A stretch of 15,115 bases of DNA. Source: Zancudomyces culisetae (taxonomy: Eukaryota > Kickxellomycota > Harpellomycetes > Harpellales > Legeriomycetaceae). A program made the position numbers and the translations under genes. The notes under the pieces were generated by a model. That model saw nothing but the letters and a program-made list of their open reading frames with translations, ran no database searches and was not told the DNA's origin. Shown here one piece after another: positions 1 to 8,749 of the stretch. The stretch covers positions 1-15,115 of the forward strand of contig LSSK01001858.1 in the NCBI GenBank assembly GCA_001969505.1, given 5' to 3'. Numbering within the stretch: the stretch's first letter is position 1; the number at the start of each line of letters is the position of its first letter.

Positions 1-806
1 CTGAAATGTTAGGTCTACAATCTGTTGTTTTATTTTGATATTGACATAAAAAATGAGTACAGGGCTACACACGATGGTCAGGACAGTCTGGTAATGTTAA
101 ATGATGTGGTATTTAGTGCACATTCTCTTGTGATGAGCAGTGTTCTTTTAATCCAGTCATTTATCTACAAAGTAAGTTCGTTGTATACACACGCTTTCGA
201 CCGTACTTTTTCCACATAATTGGCGGTACTTGACGGTATTTTAATTTGTCTGGACGAACTTTCGCTCATTTTGTCTAAAAATTTATCTATATCTAATATT
301 TGTATTAGAGAGAACGCACTCAAAAGATGTCCTCAATGTGTTTCTGGATTATTTTTGCGGTTTTTGCCTCGCTGGCAATATCTTACTTACGTTTTACACG
401 AATAGTCACGTTGTACATAATTTCGTACACAAAGCTCCTGTGTACCATCTTGAAGTATATTCCGCAAGCCTACATTAATTACCAGCGCAAATCCACAATA
501 GGATGGTCGATTCACAACATTCTTTTCGATGTAACCGGTGGTTTTTTGTCTTGTACGCAACTCTTTTTGGACGCCTTGAACGCAGGAAGCTTAGGATATA
601 TTCAAAACAATCTGGTTAAACTGATTCTTGGTTTGATATCAATAATGTTTGACCTTGTATTTATAGTACAGCATTTCGTTTTGTATAAGCACAGCAACAG
701 CCCAAGCCACATCCAAGAAGAAACTCTCGAAACTGATGGGTACACTAGAACATATTCTGAGGATAGCGTTGAAATAGAGGATGACGCACCCCGAAAACAT
801 ATATAA
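1..806 (+). CDS. CTNS: cystinosin-type PQ-loop cystine/H+ symporter, 3' part
   Basis: Exons 13-171 and 309-806; the gene continues off the left edge. Bases 1-12 look like the end of an intron (acceptor TAG at 10-12), and frame 1 carries a stop there, so the exon starts at 13. The 137-bp intron (172-308, GTAAGT donor, CTAAT at 293, TAG acceptor) is phase 0. The joined 218 residues align with the C-terminal half of human cystinosin: the NDVVFSAHS stretch, the second PQ loop YIPQAYINY, KSTIGWSI, FDVTGG and IVQHFVLYK, with several hydrophobic membrane segments. The Asp at 528-530 matches the human residue (D305) tied to proton coupling. The family exports cystine from lysosomes or vacuoles. The 40-residue hydrophilic tail is acidic and Ser/Thr-rich, and lacks the GYDQL sorting motif of the human protein. 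Function from family resemblance; intron inferred. Confidence 0.9.
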
Positions 807-1013
807 AAAATTATCTCTGGTAGTCCCCCTCTCAGATTTGTCTCCCGGTTGTATCCCTTTTTTTTTTCATTAGAGATATGTGCTTTTCCAGCTAAATTAA
901 CAAGTATTTTCAACAAGATTACATTTCAAATAAGAAATATTTCTTGGTTTATCTTTTCGCCGCTATAATCAATTGCGAAACTTTTTTATAGACGTTTATT
1001 CCATTTTGAAAAA

Positions 1014-1024
1014 AATAAAATAAA
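1014..1024 (+). terminator. polyadenylation signal for the cystinosin gene
   Basis: Two overlapping AATAAA hexamers about 210 bp after the cystinosin stop codon, in AT-rich DNA. A reverse-strand AATAAA at 1000-995 lies about 175 bp past the sulfite reductase stop. The two convergent transcripts may therefore overlap at their 3' ends. Confidence 0.4.
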
Positions 1025-1175
1025 GATTTTAATTGACCCAACTAAACGCCATAAAAAAAAGAAAGCATGCAAGGCATTTCTGAGGTAATCAGGTTCGGAA
1101 AGCACTAATAGAGATAAGTGATATAATCGTTTTTCTTGATGTATACACAAAACAAGCGGTGATAAGAAATGCTAA

Positions 1176-3824
1176 CTAATAAACTTCCAAAACGTAACGC
1201 TCCTCATTCTTCATCTCGTCTATTGTTCTATTCGCCATCTTTTCGGTCATACCTTCTTGAGTAACAAAGGAGCTTACGATGGCATCCTTAACATCACCAG
1301 CTGGCCAAGTGGGTCCACACAAATAGAATGATCCCTTCTTGCGAACCAGCCACTCTGCTAACATTTCAGAGTCATTTTGAAGTCTGTGTTGGATGTATAT
1401 CTTTTCCTTTTGGTCTCGTGAAAATGCCAATCTTAGTACTGTCAATAATTGGTCACTATGATAAGCCTCAAGTTCCTCGCCGTAGAGATACTCCATGTTC
1501 CGGTATCGCGAACCAAAGTAAAGCGCTATTGGTCCTACTTCAATGCCCATAGACTTTCGGTAGGATCGTTCCTCAATAAATGCCTTGAACGGTGCCATTC
1601 CTGTGCCCAGACCGGCCATCACTATAGGACGTTTATCATCCTCAGGAAGTTTCATAGCTGAAGGTTTAATGCTCACCATAATTTCATCTCCAACTCTTAG
1701 CTGATCCAAATATCTGGTACAAAGTCCGTGTCTTTCCTTCTTTTGTTGCTGGGCGAGCACATCCCAGTGTACACTCACAACCAACAAGTGAACAGAATTT
1801 GGATGCATCTTTGCAGAGGAGGATATGGAATAGTGCCGCTGTTTAATCAATGGTATCTCATCAATAAGCTGACTGAGCTCGGGTTTTGCTGATGCAAATT
1901 CAAACAGTAGATCAGCATATGTAGTTGTGTCCTCCACTCGCTTTTTAAACTCGTTGGTTCCTTCGCTGGTGGTTAGCCAAGCAAGCTTCTCAGCCTCAGA
2001 ACTGTCTGTTGCATACTCTGCCAAAAAGTTGTAGAATTTTTTGCCAGGTCTTCCAAACAGATCCACAGATTGATAGAACCATTGAAAAATGGTTCGATAG
2101 ACCAGCTTTCCATTCACCTCTTTTGCAATTACCTGCTGGGAGTCCTCCACGCCATACCATTCCAAGAACTTTTCAACTTCATCCACGTCGTTATATCCAT
2201 AAACACCAAGGGCGTCTCCTATTTCGTATTCCAACCCGCTTCCTGTTGTGTCAAACTCGATATGGAAAACGTTTCTGTCATATGATTCGGGGGTCAATCT
2301 AACCTTCTTCTTTACTCTGATAAAGTGCACTCTTTCTCCGGTTAGTGCATCGCTATTGTATGCGTAATTGTCTTTAAACACTATTTTTTTAAATAGCTCT
2401 TCTTTTTCAGAGGAAAATGGCGATTTATTTTTGATAGATCCTATGTCCGTGACAGAACAGGTAGATGCAACTACCGACACCAAAGCCGACCCTTCATGCT
2501 CAGCGCTTTCTTGATTTTTGGCAAAATCTTCATTTTCGAATGTGCTCTGGGTGGCATACTCATATATAACCCTTTTAAGGGCCCCATACTCCAAACCACT
2601 TACGTTTTTGTACTCGATATCAATATCTGCAAGGTTGTAGGTGAGATATAATGTGGTAATAAGATCTCTGTACAGATGATTACCCGCACCAAACGAACCG
2701 CCTTCTGAACTTCCGACAACTAGGACACGTTTGACATGACCACTATCGACTATTTCTGCAACCCTCTGCACTGATGATGTGGTATAGTCGTTTATACTTA
2801 TAAGTAAAAGGTCCTTGATTTCAGCAATGTCCTTGTCATTTAGACAGCTTATACCGCTCGCATTCTTTGCGCCAAAAAATTGCCCCAGCGAAATGATCAC
2901 AGTGCTCGATGACAATGAACCATGGGTTTCTATGCTTTTGTGGAGTCGGTGGTATGTCAAATCAAACAATGTATACGCAAGATCCATCAACTTGACCTTA
3001 TCCAAGTCCTGCTCCTTGGTTTTCGCGCTAAATAGTTCGGTAAATTGCTTTACTAAGCTGCTTGAGCTAAGCATGACATTCTCCTCGTTTGTGGAGCCTT
3101 CTCCCGCAGCGCTCAAGTGCATGTGGAAAACTGGGATACGTAACACTGATGCCAATGCAAAGGATATAATGGATATATCATGTGCTTTCTGTGGCGTTTC
3201 GGATGTTAGTACCACGTATTCAGCATCGCTGTACCTTGCCAACTCTTGTGAAAACTTGTTGAGTGTTTGACCCGCCTCGTTGGTTGTAAAAATGTTAAAC
3301 ACGACGCCCGCAAATCCATTTTTGTGTGTAGCCAATACATACCTAAAATAATTCATTGATTCTGGGTATGCAATGATGGACAGCTGTGCATCCTCACTCT
3401 TTATACCCAACCCGATTGTCCCTGCACCTTCTCTTGTTTGCATATGGACAGCGACGCTAACCCTTTCCCAGATGTTTTTCGTGTTTGCTATTATTGGTCT
3501 GTAAAGGGATAGTTCGTCGTATAATTCCTCGGTATCGTATACCAGCACAACATCAGAAAGAGTTTGGCATACATGAGATATCGCTGTGTTGGCATCGCAT
3601 TTTACCTTTAGCTCAGCTGCGCTCGCGTTTCCGCCTTTCAAGAAATCCACTATTCCACCAGTGTGGGCAAAAGCTTCGGCATCCCCTGAAATGTTCTTTC
3701 TCTGCAACACGGTTTCACCCATTTCCCGTAAAAGCTCGATCTCTCTTACAACACCCTCCTTAACGAAGGCCACATCTTGACCTACATCTTGGCCTACGGC
3801 GCTCGAATCAATAATTTCTGTCAT
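1176..3824 (-). CDS. MET10: sulfite reductase [NADPH] flavoprotein alpha subunit
   Basis: A single uninterrupted 882-residue frame. The product carries electrons from NADPH through FAD to the hemoprotein subunit that reduces sulfite to sulfide, in cytosolic sulfate assimilation. Residues 1-480 form an oxidoreductase-like N-terminal region (pyruvate:ferredoxin oxidoreductase-related in this family) with the Gly-rich SSEGGSFGAGN. From about residue 495 comes the ferredoxin-reductase-type FAD domain, with RHYSISSS at 663-670. The NADPH module has GLGTGMAP at 738-745 and CGPTWPAGD from 836, and the protein ends EVY. There is no flavodoxin (FMN) module, as in yeast Met10, where FMN sits on the partner subunit. 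It is roughly 150 residues shorter than yeast Met10, mainly towards the N-terminus. It is the only recognised complete gene here without an intron. The ATG at 3824 is the first in frame, and a TATA-like site lies 66 bp upstream. Confidence 0.95.
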   Translation of the reverse strand: MTEIIDSSAVGQDVGQDVAFVKEGVVREIELLREMGETVLQRKNISGDAEAFAHTGGIVDFLKGGNASAAELKVKCDANTAISHVCQTLSDVVLVYDTEELYDELSLYRPIIANTKNIWERVSVAVHMQTREGAGTIGLGIKSEDAQLSIIAYPESMNYFRYVLATHKNGFAGVVFNIFTTNEAGQTLNKFSQELARYSDAEYVVLTSETPQKAHDISIISFALASVLRIPVFHMHLSAAGEGSTNEENVMLSSSSLVKQFTELFSAKTKEQDLDKVKLMDLAYTLFDLTYHRLHKSIETHGSLSSSTVIISLGQFFGAKNASGISCLNDKDIAEIKDLLLISINDYTTSSVQRVAEIVDSGHVKRVLVVGSSEGGSFGAGNHLYRDLITTLYLTYNLADIDIEYKNVSGLEYGALKRVIYEYATQSTFENEDFAKNQESAEHEGSALVSVVASTCSVTDIGSIKNKSPFSSEKEELFKKIVFKDNYAYNSDALTGERVHFIRVKKKVRLTPESYDRNVFHIEFDTTGSGLEYEIGDALGVYGYNDVDEVEKFLEWYGVEDSQQVIAKEVNGKLVYRTIFQWFYQSVDLFGRPGKKFYNFLAEYATDSSEAEKLAWLTTSEGTNEFKKRVEDTTTYADLLFEFASAKPELSQLIDEIPLIKQRHYSISSSAKMHPNSVHLLVVSVHWDVLAQQQKKERHGLCTRYLDQLRVGDEIMVSIKPSAMKLPEDDKRPIVMAGLGTGMAPFKAFIEERSYRKSMGIEVGPIALYFGSRYRNMEYLYGEELEAYHSDQLLTVLRLAFSRDQKEKIYIQHRLQNDSEMLAEWLVRKKGSFYLCGPTWPAGDVKDAIVSSFVTQEGMTEKMANRTIDEMKNEERYVLEVY

Positions 3825-3889
3825 ATTTGCTTTGTTTTTCCAAGTCTAGAGGCTTCGGTGTTGCTGATACTTATTAATGTTTCCAGCTG

Positions 3890-3897
3890 TATTTATA
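3890..3897 (-). promoter_or_regulatory. TATA-like box upstream of MET10
   Basis: TATAAATA on the minus strand, about 66 bp before the MET10 ATG. I saw no CACGTG (Cbf1-type) site in the roughly 400 bp upstream, so sulfur-responsive control cannot be argued from sequence. A TATA-like string in AT-rich DNA is weak evidence by itself. Confidence 0.35.
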
Positions 3898-4755
3898 TGA
3901 TAGCTTCTTATTAAAGCAGAAAAAAAAGACTAGCGCTTACTATTGCATCAACTAATGTCGGTTTTGTTGATTATACATCACAGGAGCCATCATACCATGG
4001 GGTGGTATATATTTATATGCACTTTGGGTCAAGGATTACCATGTGATTTGTTAGGTATCAAGGAATGATGTTACCATAGCCATAGCTATTTGTAATCAAA
4101 AATCTTGTTTCCTTGTTTTGTTTCGGTGGTCCAGTGTAATTGGATTTAATTAACAACACAGATGCCATATATGACAACCTCATTGTTGATTTTTATTTTG
4201 CTATACAGAAAAGCGAGAAGTGAGTGGTAGCGTAATTAGCAAGAATTCTTTCACATTGCATGCTATTTCAGATAAACAGCACTGGTGAATCGAGAGATAC
4301 TTGGTGGGTATACGACGTCACTATTCATGCAAATAATGTAAGGAACCATTTCCAAGCTCATATTCCTCATTACCACGCTATTTTCGCAATTGGCAAATTG
4401 TCATATTTTTCAGCTCAATGGCTTCAAATCTACGTTTTATAATTTTAAAGGGAGCTTAAGCACGAGCTCTTATTCGTCAACTGGAAGTGCCAAAACCCCA
4501 TTCGCTTACTGCACAAGCTAGAACAAAGAAAATACGAGTAAAGTGTGAAATAGCGAATATACGCATATTATTACAAATATTAGGCAAAAATGTCGTGTTT
4601 TTCGGATTCTAATGGCCAGCTGCGACTTTGCCCACAATTTAATGAACTAAAACCAAGCTTGAGTATCAAAAAAAAAAAGTAACACATTTTGGAATTGCCC
4701 ATAGCTATTCATCCAGTGTGATTATATCTATAAATATTGATACTATACAGAAACA

Positions 4756-4769
4756 TATGGCTAGCCATA
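4756..4769. repeat. 14-bp perfect palindrome
   Basis: TATGGCTAGCCATA reads the same on both strands. About one palindrome of this length is expected by chance in a window of this size, so function is not implied. Confidence 0.3.
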
Positions 4770-5265
4770 GCAATGTGATTGCAATAAATCACTGACCTAC
4801 CTATCTTTTTTTTCATTAAAAAAAGCAAAACCATTTGCCCTTTGACCCTGTTGGGGGAGGAAGGGAGGGTAGCATGTACAGTGCGGTTTGCGGGATCATT
4901 GCTATTAATCATCTCCATGACTAGAGCCGTACTGGGCTTTCCAATAGGATTTACCTTTAGAATGGGTACTCGCTAACAATCTTAGTATTATCTAGTATTG
5001 CGAATTTATTTCCAATATTTGCAATCCGTCGCAATTTCACAAAGGTATTAAAAGGTTTAGAATGAGAAAAAAAAAAGTTATTGAACACAGGAATCCATCC
5101 ACTCAGAGCTACATTCCATGCTTCACAAGTAAAAAGGAAACGAATATTATGCACACAGCACCAAGCGTGTTTTTCAAAAACCCAGTGTTATTAATAAACG
5201 ACATCTATTAAGATTCTTCTTTTTATTGAGGCATAAAGAAATCAATCAGAACTTCATCAAGACGA

Positions 5266-5312
5266 GCTAACTACCATATCACCCACAAGCCCTTCGGGGC
5301 CTAGCTAGTAGC
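5266..5312. other. two-level hairpin with a TTCG loop
   Basis: The core GCCC-TTCG-GGGC (5290-5301) is a classic UUCG-tetraloop hairpin if transcribed. It is enclosed by a weaker outer stem formed by GCTAACTA (from 5267) and TAGTAGC (ending near 5312), with one bulged base. It lies in gene-free DNA and matches no RNA family I know. There is no T-run directly after it to suggest a Pol III transcript. Confidence 0.3.
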
Positions 5313-5691
5313 ACATTTATACTTTTTTTTATCAAAAGTACTGCACTTTGTATTTTTACTACTTAAACGCATTAGTAATCAGTATCGGATAGTAAAACCT
5401 TCTATATAAAGCTCATTTTGTAAATGCACAGATCAACTATGAGCCAACGAATCATCTGGTCGTTTTTTTACAATAACCGAATATATGGGAAGGTAGCACA
5501 CAGTCCTGAAACCAGGATCCTGTATCATAAGGTCAAAATGGCTCGTATCCATTTTTCCTGAAACACGACTCCTTTTTTTTTTGTACTCAAGAGAGTTGTA
5601 GTCAGAAAAACTCCAGTTTTTGGATCATAAAATACCCACTACTAGCGTGAGATAAGTTTGTAGTAAACATCTGTCTTTATGTGGAAGTGTT

Positions 5692-5697
5692 TTTATT
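5692..5697 (-). terminator. polyadenylation signal for the first isomerase
   Basis: AATAAA on the minus strand, about 150 bp past the stop codon of the isomerase gene at 5845-6789. Confidence 0.4.
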
Positions 5698-5730
5698 GAT
5701 ATAAACCAACAATCTACAATAGAACAACGG

Positions 5731-5744
5731 GTTCACATGTGAAC
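5731..5744. repeat. 14-bp perfect palindrome GTTCACATGTGAAC
   Basis: Perfectly self-complementary, about 100 bp past the stop of the first isomerase. Its core TTCACATGT recurs upstream of that gene (6987-6995) and inside intron 1 of the second isomerase (10820-10828). CACATG fits the loose CANNTG E-box form. No function is shown. Confidence 0.35.
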
Positions 5745-5844
5745 ATATTGATAGGTTGATTATAATCACCGACACTAAAGAAAAATGAATGAATGAGAGG
5801 AAAAACGTCTGTCACTACACTTCATAACAATTTAAAGACTAGAT

Positions 5845-6789
5845 TTAAAGCTTAGATAGGTATGATCCTGGTTTCAGTTCGTTTGACAACAAAGCAATGA
5901 TGGTTTCTCGATGAACCTCAGTTTTAATCAGTCTGAATGCTTCACCGCGGTTGAGAGCCTTCTTTGCAAATATTTCTGCATACTTGAATGCTGTGGGCAT
6001 TATCTCTTTTTCAGGAACTGCCTGTTCTACAAATCCAGCTTTAACAGCCTCTTGTGCGGTAAACCTATGTCCCTCCAGTGCACATTTTCTCAGAGTTGAA
6101 GGGTCGTTTATCCTCAGCTTGATTATTGAAGCCATTCCCCGTAATAATGGAAGGCCTATATCGATTTCATTCTAATACCACCATAAAAAAACTTGGTTAT
6201 ATTCGATCAATAATAAAGTATATAAAACAAGAGATAATGTTTAGAGCTACATTGTTATACTCACCATACAAATAAACCCTCTATCCTCACGCATCACTCT
6301 ATAGTCATGTGCAAATGCGAGCATCTATTCAAAGTATCATACACGTCAAAACCAAGATTACGAGATATAAAATAATTGTTGATATGTATTTTATCTGTAA
6401 CCTACACAGCCTCCTGCAAATGCATGACCATTGATCGCTGCAATTGTCGGTACTCTAAATGTTAAAAATCTGGCATAAAGTTTCTGGACTGCAGGGTAAA
6501 ACTCCTCTACGTTCTTCCAAGCCTTTTGCAAATTAAAGCCGTTAGAGAAAAATTTTCCAGAAGAGGTTGTTATTAAACTTCCGCCGATATTCTTCTTATC
6601 ATCTGGTAAGCTTAGTATTGCAGTGTCAACAATATCCAATGCATTGTTGATGGCACCAATAAGTTCCATATCAAATCGGTTTTCGGGTAATGACACAAGC
6701 TCCATCACAAAATGTGTGGGTTTGTTTTTGTCGGGAACGTATAACTTTACGAGCTTTTCTTTTTCATTAGGAAGGTATATCGATGTCAT
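5845..6789 (-). CDS. ECI1: peroxisomal delta3,delta2-enoyl-CoA isomerase (crotonase fold), copy 1
   Basis: Exons 6789-6406, 6324-6265 and 6171-5845, giving 256 residues. Introns are 81 bp (donor GTAGGT) and 93 bp (donor GTGAGT), both phase 0 with TAG acceptors. The product is expected to shift 3-enoyl-CoA double bonds to the 2-trans position in beta-oxidation of unsaturated fatty acids. Crotonase-fold signs are TTSSGKFFSNG (74-84) and GHAFAGGC (121-128), which form the oxyanion hole, and HDYRVM in the 60-bp middle exon. Exon 3 opens with NEIDIGLPLL. E150 aligns with the catalytic Glu of mitochondrial and plant ECI (LNETQLG in human). The C-terminal SKL is a canonical PTS1, so a peroxisomal location is likely. 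Length is normal for the family. The start at 6789 gives the family-like N-terminus. An enoyl-CoA hydratase is the alternative, but the single Glu at this site favours isomerase. Confidence 0.9.
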
Positions 6790-6968
6790 TGTGTCAAATT
6801 TGTTTTCGTTTTTATCTTGCTTTTAGTTTAGAAGAAAAAATATAGAGAGACAATAAAAGAACTCTAAGCGGTTTGTGCAGGCTATTTAAATCCGAGATAA
6901 ACAGAATTGATAATTCTAGTACCACAAAAAGCCTCCATAGCTTTGGTTTAGTGTATATCTGGGGAGAA

Positions 6969-6993
6969 ATGTGAAATTAGTTCATTTTCACAT
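6969..6993. promoter_or_regulatory. inverted repeat upstream of ECI copy 1
   Basis: ATGTGAAA, a 9-base spacer, then TTTCACAT: perfect 8-bp arms about 180-200 bp before the isomerase ATG. The right arm runs into TTCACATGT, also found at 5732 and 10820. Position and symmetry would suit a dimeric transcription factor; this is inference. Confidence 0.25.
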
Positions 6994-7378
6994 GTAGAAA
7001 GTAAAAAAAAAATCCAGACCATGCTAAATAGTTTCAAGTTTAGTCTTAATATGAAATTTTTCTATTATTGGGAGACACTATTAAAGTGCTACAATTGGTT
7101 TATATTTTGATATCGGCTTAAGGGTGTTTTAAAGTCAACAAGAAATCATGCTTCACATTAAGGAAACAAGTACAATAACATACGTACAGACACGTTCATA
7201 TATCGGGCTTATATACGAAGTTTCCGGCTTGTTCCTCATGATAATTACTAGCACCTTTTCTAATTCGTATCAGACTCTCCAAGCTGTGAATTAGTATACT
7301 ACCATCAAACTTTATTTCCACTATTTTTAGGAGTGTGTAGTTGAAGCAACACTTAAAACCTCTAGAAATACGTTTTGC

Positions 7379-7402
7379 TTGTTTGTGTGTGTTTGTGTGT
7401 AG
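7379..7402. repeat. GT-rich simple repeat
   Basis: Short low-complexity stretch containing two GTTTGTGTGT units. No gene is associated with it. Confidence 0.4.
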
Positions 7403-7455
7403 CATTAATAGTAGAATTTTTGGTAGGTTAATAAATCATAAATGCATCACGACCT

Positions 7456-7461
7456 TTTATT
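7456..7461 (-). terminator. polyadenylation signal for the cysteine-rich gene
   Basis: AATAAA on the minus strand, about 110 bp past the stop codon at 7572. Confidence 0.4.
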
Positions 7462-7571
7462 TAGAAATACGCAACTTATATTACAATATTTTTTTTGAGT
7501 ACCTAATATAATTAAAAAAAGATAGGATATTAACTAAAAAAGGAGAGTTCTGAAACACAATGCAGACGGAA

Positions 7572-8184
7572 TTACACAAAAATAACTGCGATAAGCACGA
7601 ATACGCTGAAAACCAGGGGCGTTTTATACGAACTTGTCAGAGAGTCTGCACCTGAAGCACGTAGTGGGGTGCCAGAAGCTCCTATGGGTTTTGAACCTGT
7701 GGTGCTCATCATTCCCGAAAAAATAGAAGATGGTATACTAAATGTTGATGAAGGAGCTAAATGTGTACAATTAAAATGTTAGAGTAAATATACTACCAAT
7801 AACAAATATTTACACAAACTGGAAATATCGTTTGAAAATAGTACGCGACATACCTTGAAGAGTCGAAGTTAGTGAAGAACCATACAAGGTTGAGTAGTAA
7901 GGGAGAACATAGTACAGGTCGATACAACCCACAATACACGTTCCATAAGTCATATCGTTTGATGTTTTTACGCAGTTTACAAAGCAATCGTTAGCCTTTG
8001 CAATCTTGTCGGATGAAGGAACAGGGACCCTGTAGCAATTTGCTATGCAACTGGTATCTTGGGGTTTGCCCTTGCACACGCTCAAGAAACATTGCTGGTT
8101 AAAGGTGGATCCTTGAGCGTTTGCTGCACCAATTCCCAAAATAATCGCAAATATAGTGGATATTAGTGATATTGATTTTGACAT
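7572..8184 (-). CDS. small secreted cysteine-rich protein, predicted GPI-anchored
   Basis: Exons 8184-7854 and 7756-7572 join to 171 residues; I do not recognise a named family. The 97-bp intron has a GTATGT donor, CTCTAAC branch-like site and TTTAG acceptor, and the join is phase 1. Residues 1-23 are a signal peptide ending AANA before Q24. Residues 32-87 hold eight cysteines in four close pairs (C32/C37, C46/C50, C67/C71, C83/C87: one CX4C, three CX3C), suggesting a disulfide-linked helical domain. Exon 2 encodes a Ser/Thr/Pro-rich linker with possible omega sites near S145-G146. It ends in the hydrophobic TPLVFSVFVLIAVIFV, typical of a GPI-attachment signal. A fungal wall or membrane surface role is likely. 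The spacing does not obviously fit CFEM. Between the two isomerase copies, with no evident link to them. Confidence 0.72.
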
Positions 8185-8224
8185 TGTTGATTTTTGTATT
8201 AATTTCGATATATCTATTTGTTCG

Positions 8225-8232
8225 TTTATAAA
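8225..8232 (-). promoter_or_regulatory. TATA-like box of the cysteine-rich gene
   Basis: TTTATAAA lies about 40 bp before the ATG at 8184. The sequence is self-complementary and the surroundings are AT-rich, so chance is possible. Confidence 0.35.
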
Positions 8233-8668
8233 TTTGTGTTATTTCTTTTGCTCGACTTGCGTTGAATAAAACTAGTGTGATATATGCAGGCTTATTGATT
8301 TTCTGAATTTATAGAATAAGATCATTTAATGTATTTTAAATTATTGTATATCTTTATGAAAGTATGAATACATTTAAAATGTGTATCTTTATATTTTTTT
8401 TGAAAAAAAGGGTTTGGAACGGTTTTAATAAAAAAAATCTACATCTTTTATCTAGATAGAAACAAGGCCCGAGTACATATAATATTATCAGCAAACTGAG
8501 TATTTAATTCTATAGTACGAATGGGATTAAAGCTCAAATCGCTATAGCACAAATAATGAATACTTTAACTTGTGTATTACAATTAGGGCTTTGTAACTAT
8601 GGCTTGAGTTCCTATGAACAAACTTTAATGGCTGTGTATATAAGCCTACAATTATACTAGTTGACTCA

Positions 8669-8749
8669 AAAAGAGAGATAGAGATAGGGGGAAAAAGAGG
8701 AAGGGGGAAAGGGGACAAGAGGGAATCAGAGAATCAGAGAAAAGAGGGG
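8669..8749 (+). repeat. polypurine tract with G-quadruplex potential
   Basis: About 80 bases almost entirely A and G. It has G-runs at 8687-8691 (5), 8703-8707 (5), 8711-8714 (4), 8721-8723 (3) and 8746-8749 (4). The first four runs are separated by 11, 3 and 6 bases, compatible with an intramolecular quadruplex, though the first loop is long. The purine bias would also allow a triplex. AATCAGAG is repeated near 8724-8739. Confidence 0.45.

Larger units (their letters stand above)
3898..5691. other. gene-poor spacer between MET10 and the first isomerase
   Basis: About 1.8 kb of AT-rich DNA in which I recognise no protein family, tRNA or snRNA. Open frames are short, lack splice-supported extensions and have no family resemblance. 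It contains poly(A)/poly(T) runs, a 14-bp palindrome at 4756-4769 and a hairpin at 5266-5312. The left part should hold the MET10 promoter and the right end lies downstream of the isomerase. Confidence 0.6.
6790..7455. other. spacer: upstream region of ECI copy 1 and 3' flank of the cysteine-rich gene
   Basis: No gene recognised. It contains a TTTAAATA-like site near 6890, an inverted repeat at 6969-6993 and a GT-rich stretch at 7379-7402. The left part should be the promoter of the minus-strand isomerase and the right part the 3' end of the cysteine-rich gene. Confidence 0.5.

Noticed and set aside
2009-3780. Several plus-strand open frames inside MET10
   Set aside because: Antisense shadows of the strongly supported minus-strand coding sequence.
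4162-4230. 22-codon open frame encoding a short hydrophobic peptide
   Set aside because: Too short, no splice-supported extension and no family resemblance; common by chance in AT-rich DNA.
4709-5154. Minus-strand open frames of 65-69 codons
   Set aside because: No recognisable motif, and composition typical of noncoding AT-rich DNA.
5506-5877. 14-base inverted match CTGAAACCAGGATC (5506-5519) and its complement in the end of ECI copy 1 (5864-5877)
   Set aside because: One such match is close to chance for a 15-kb window and there are no other signs of a mobile element.
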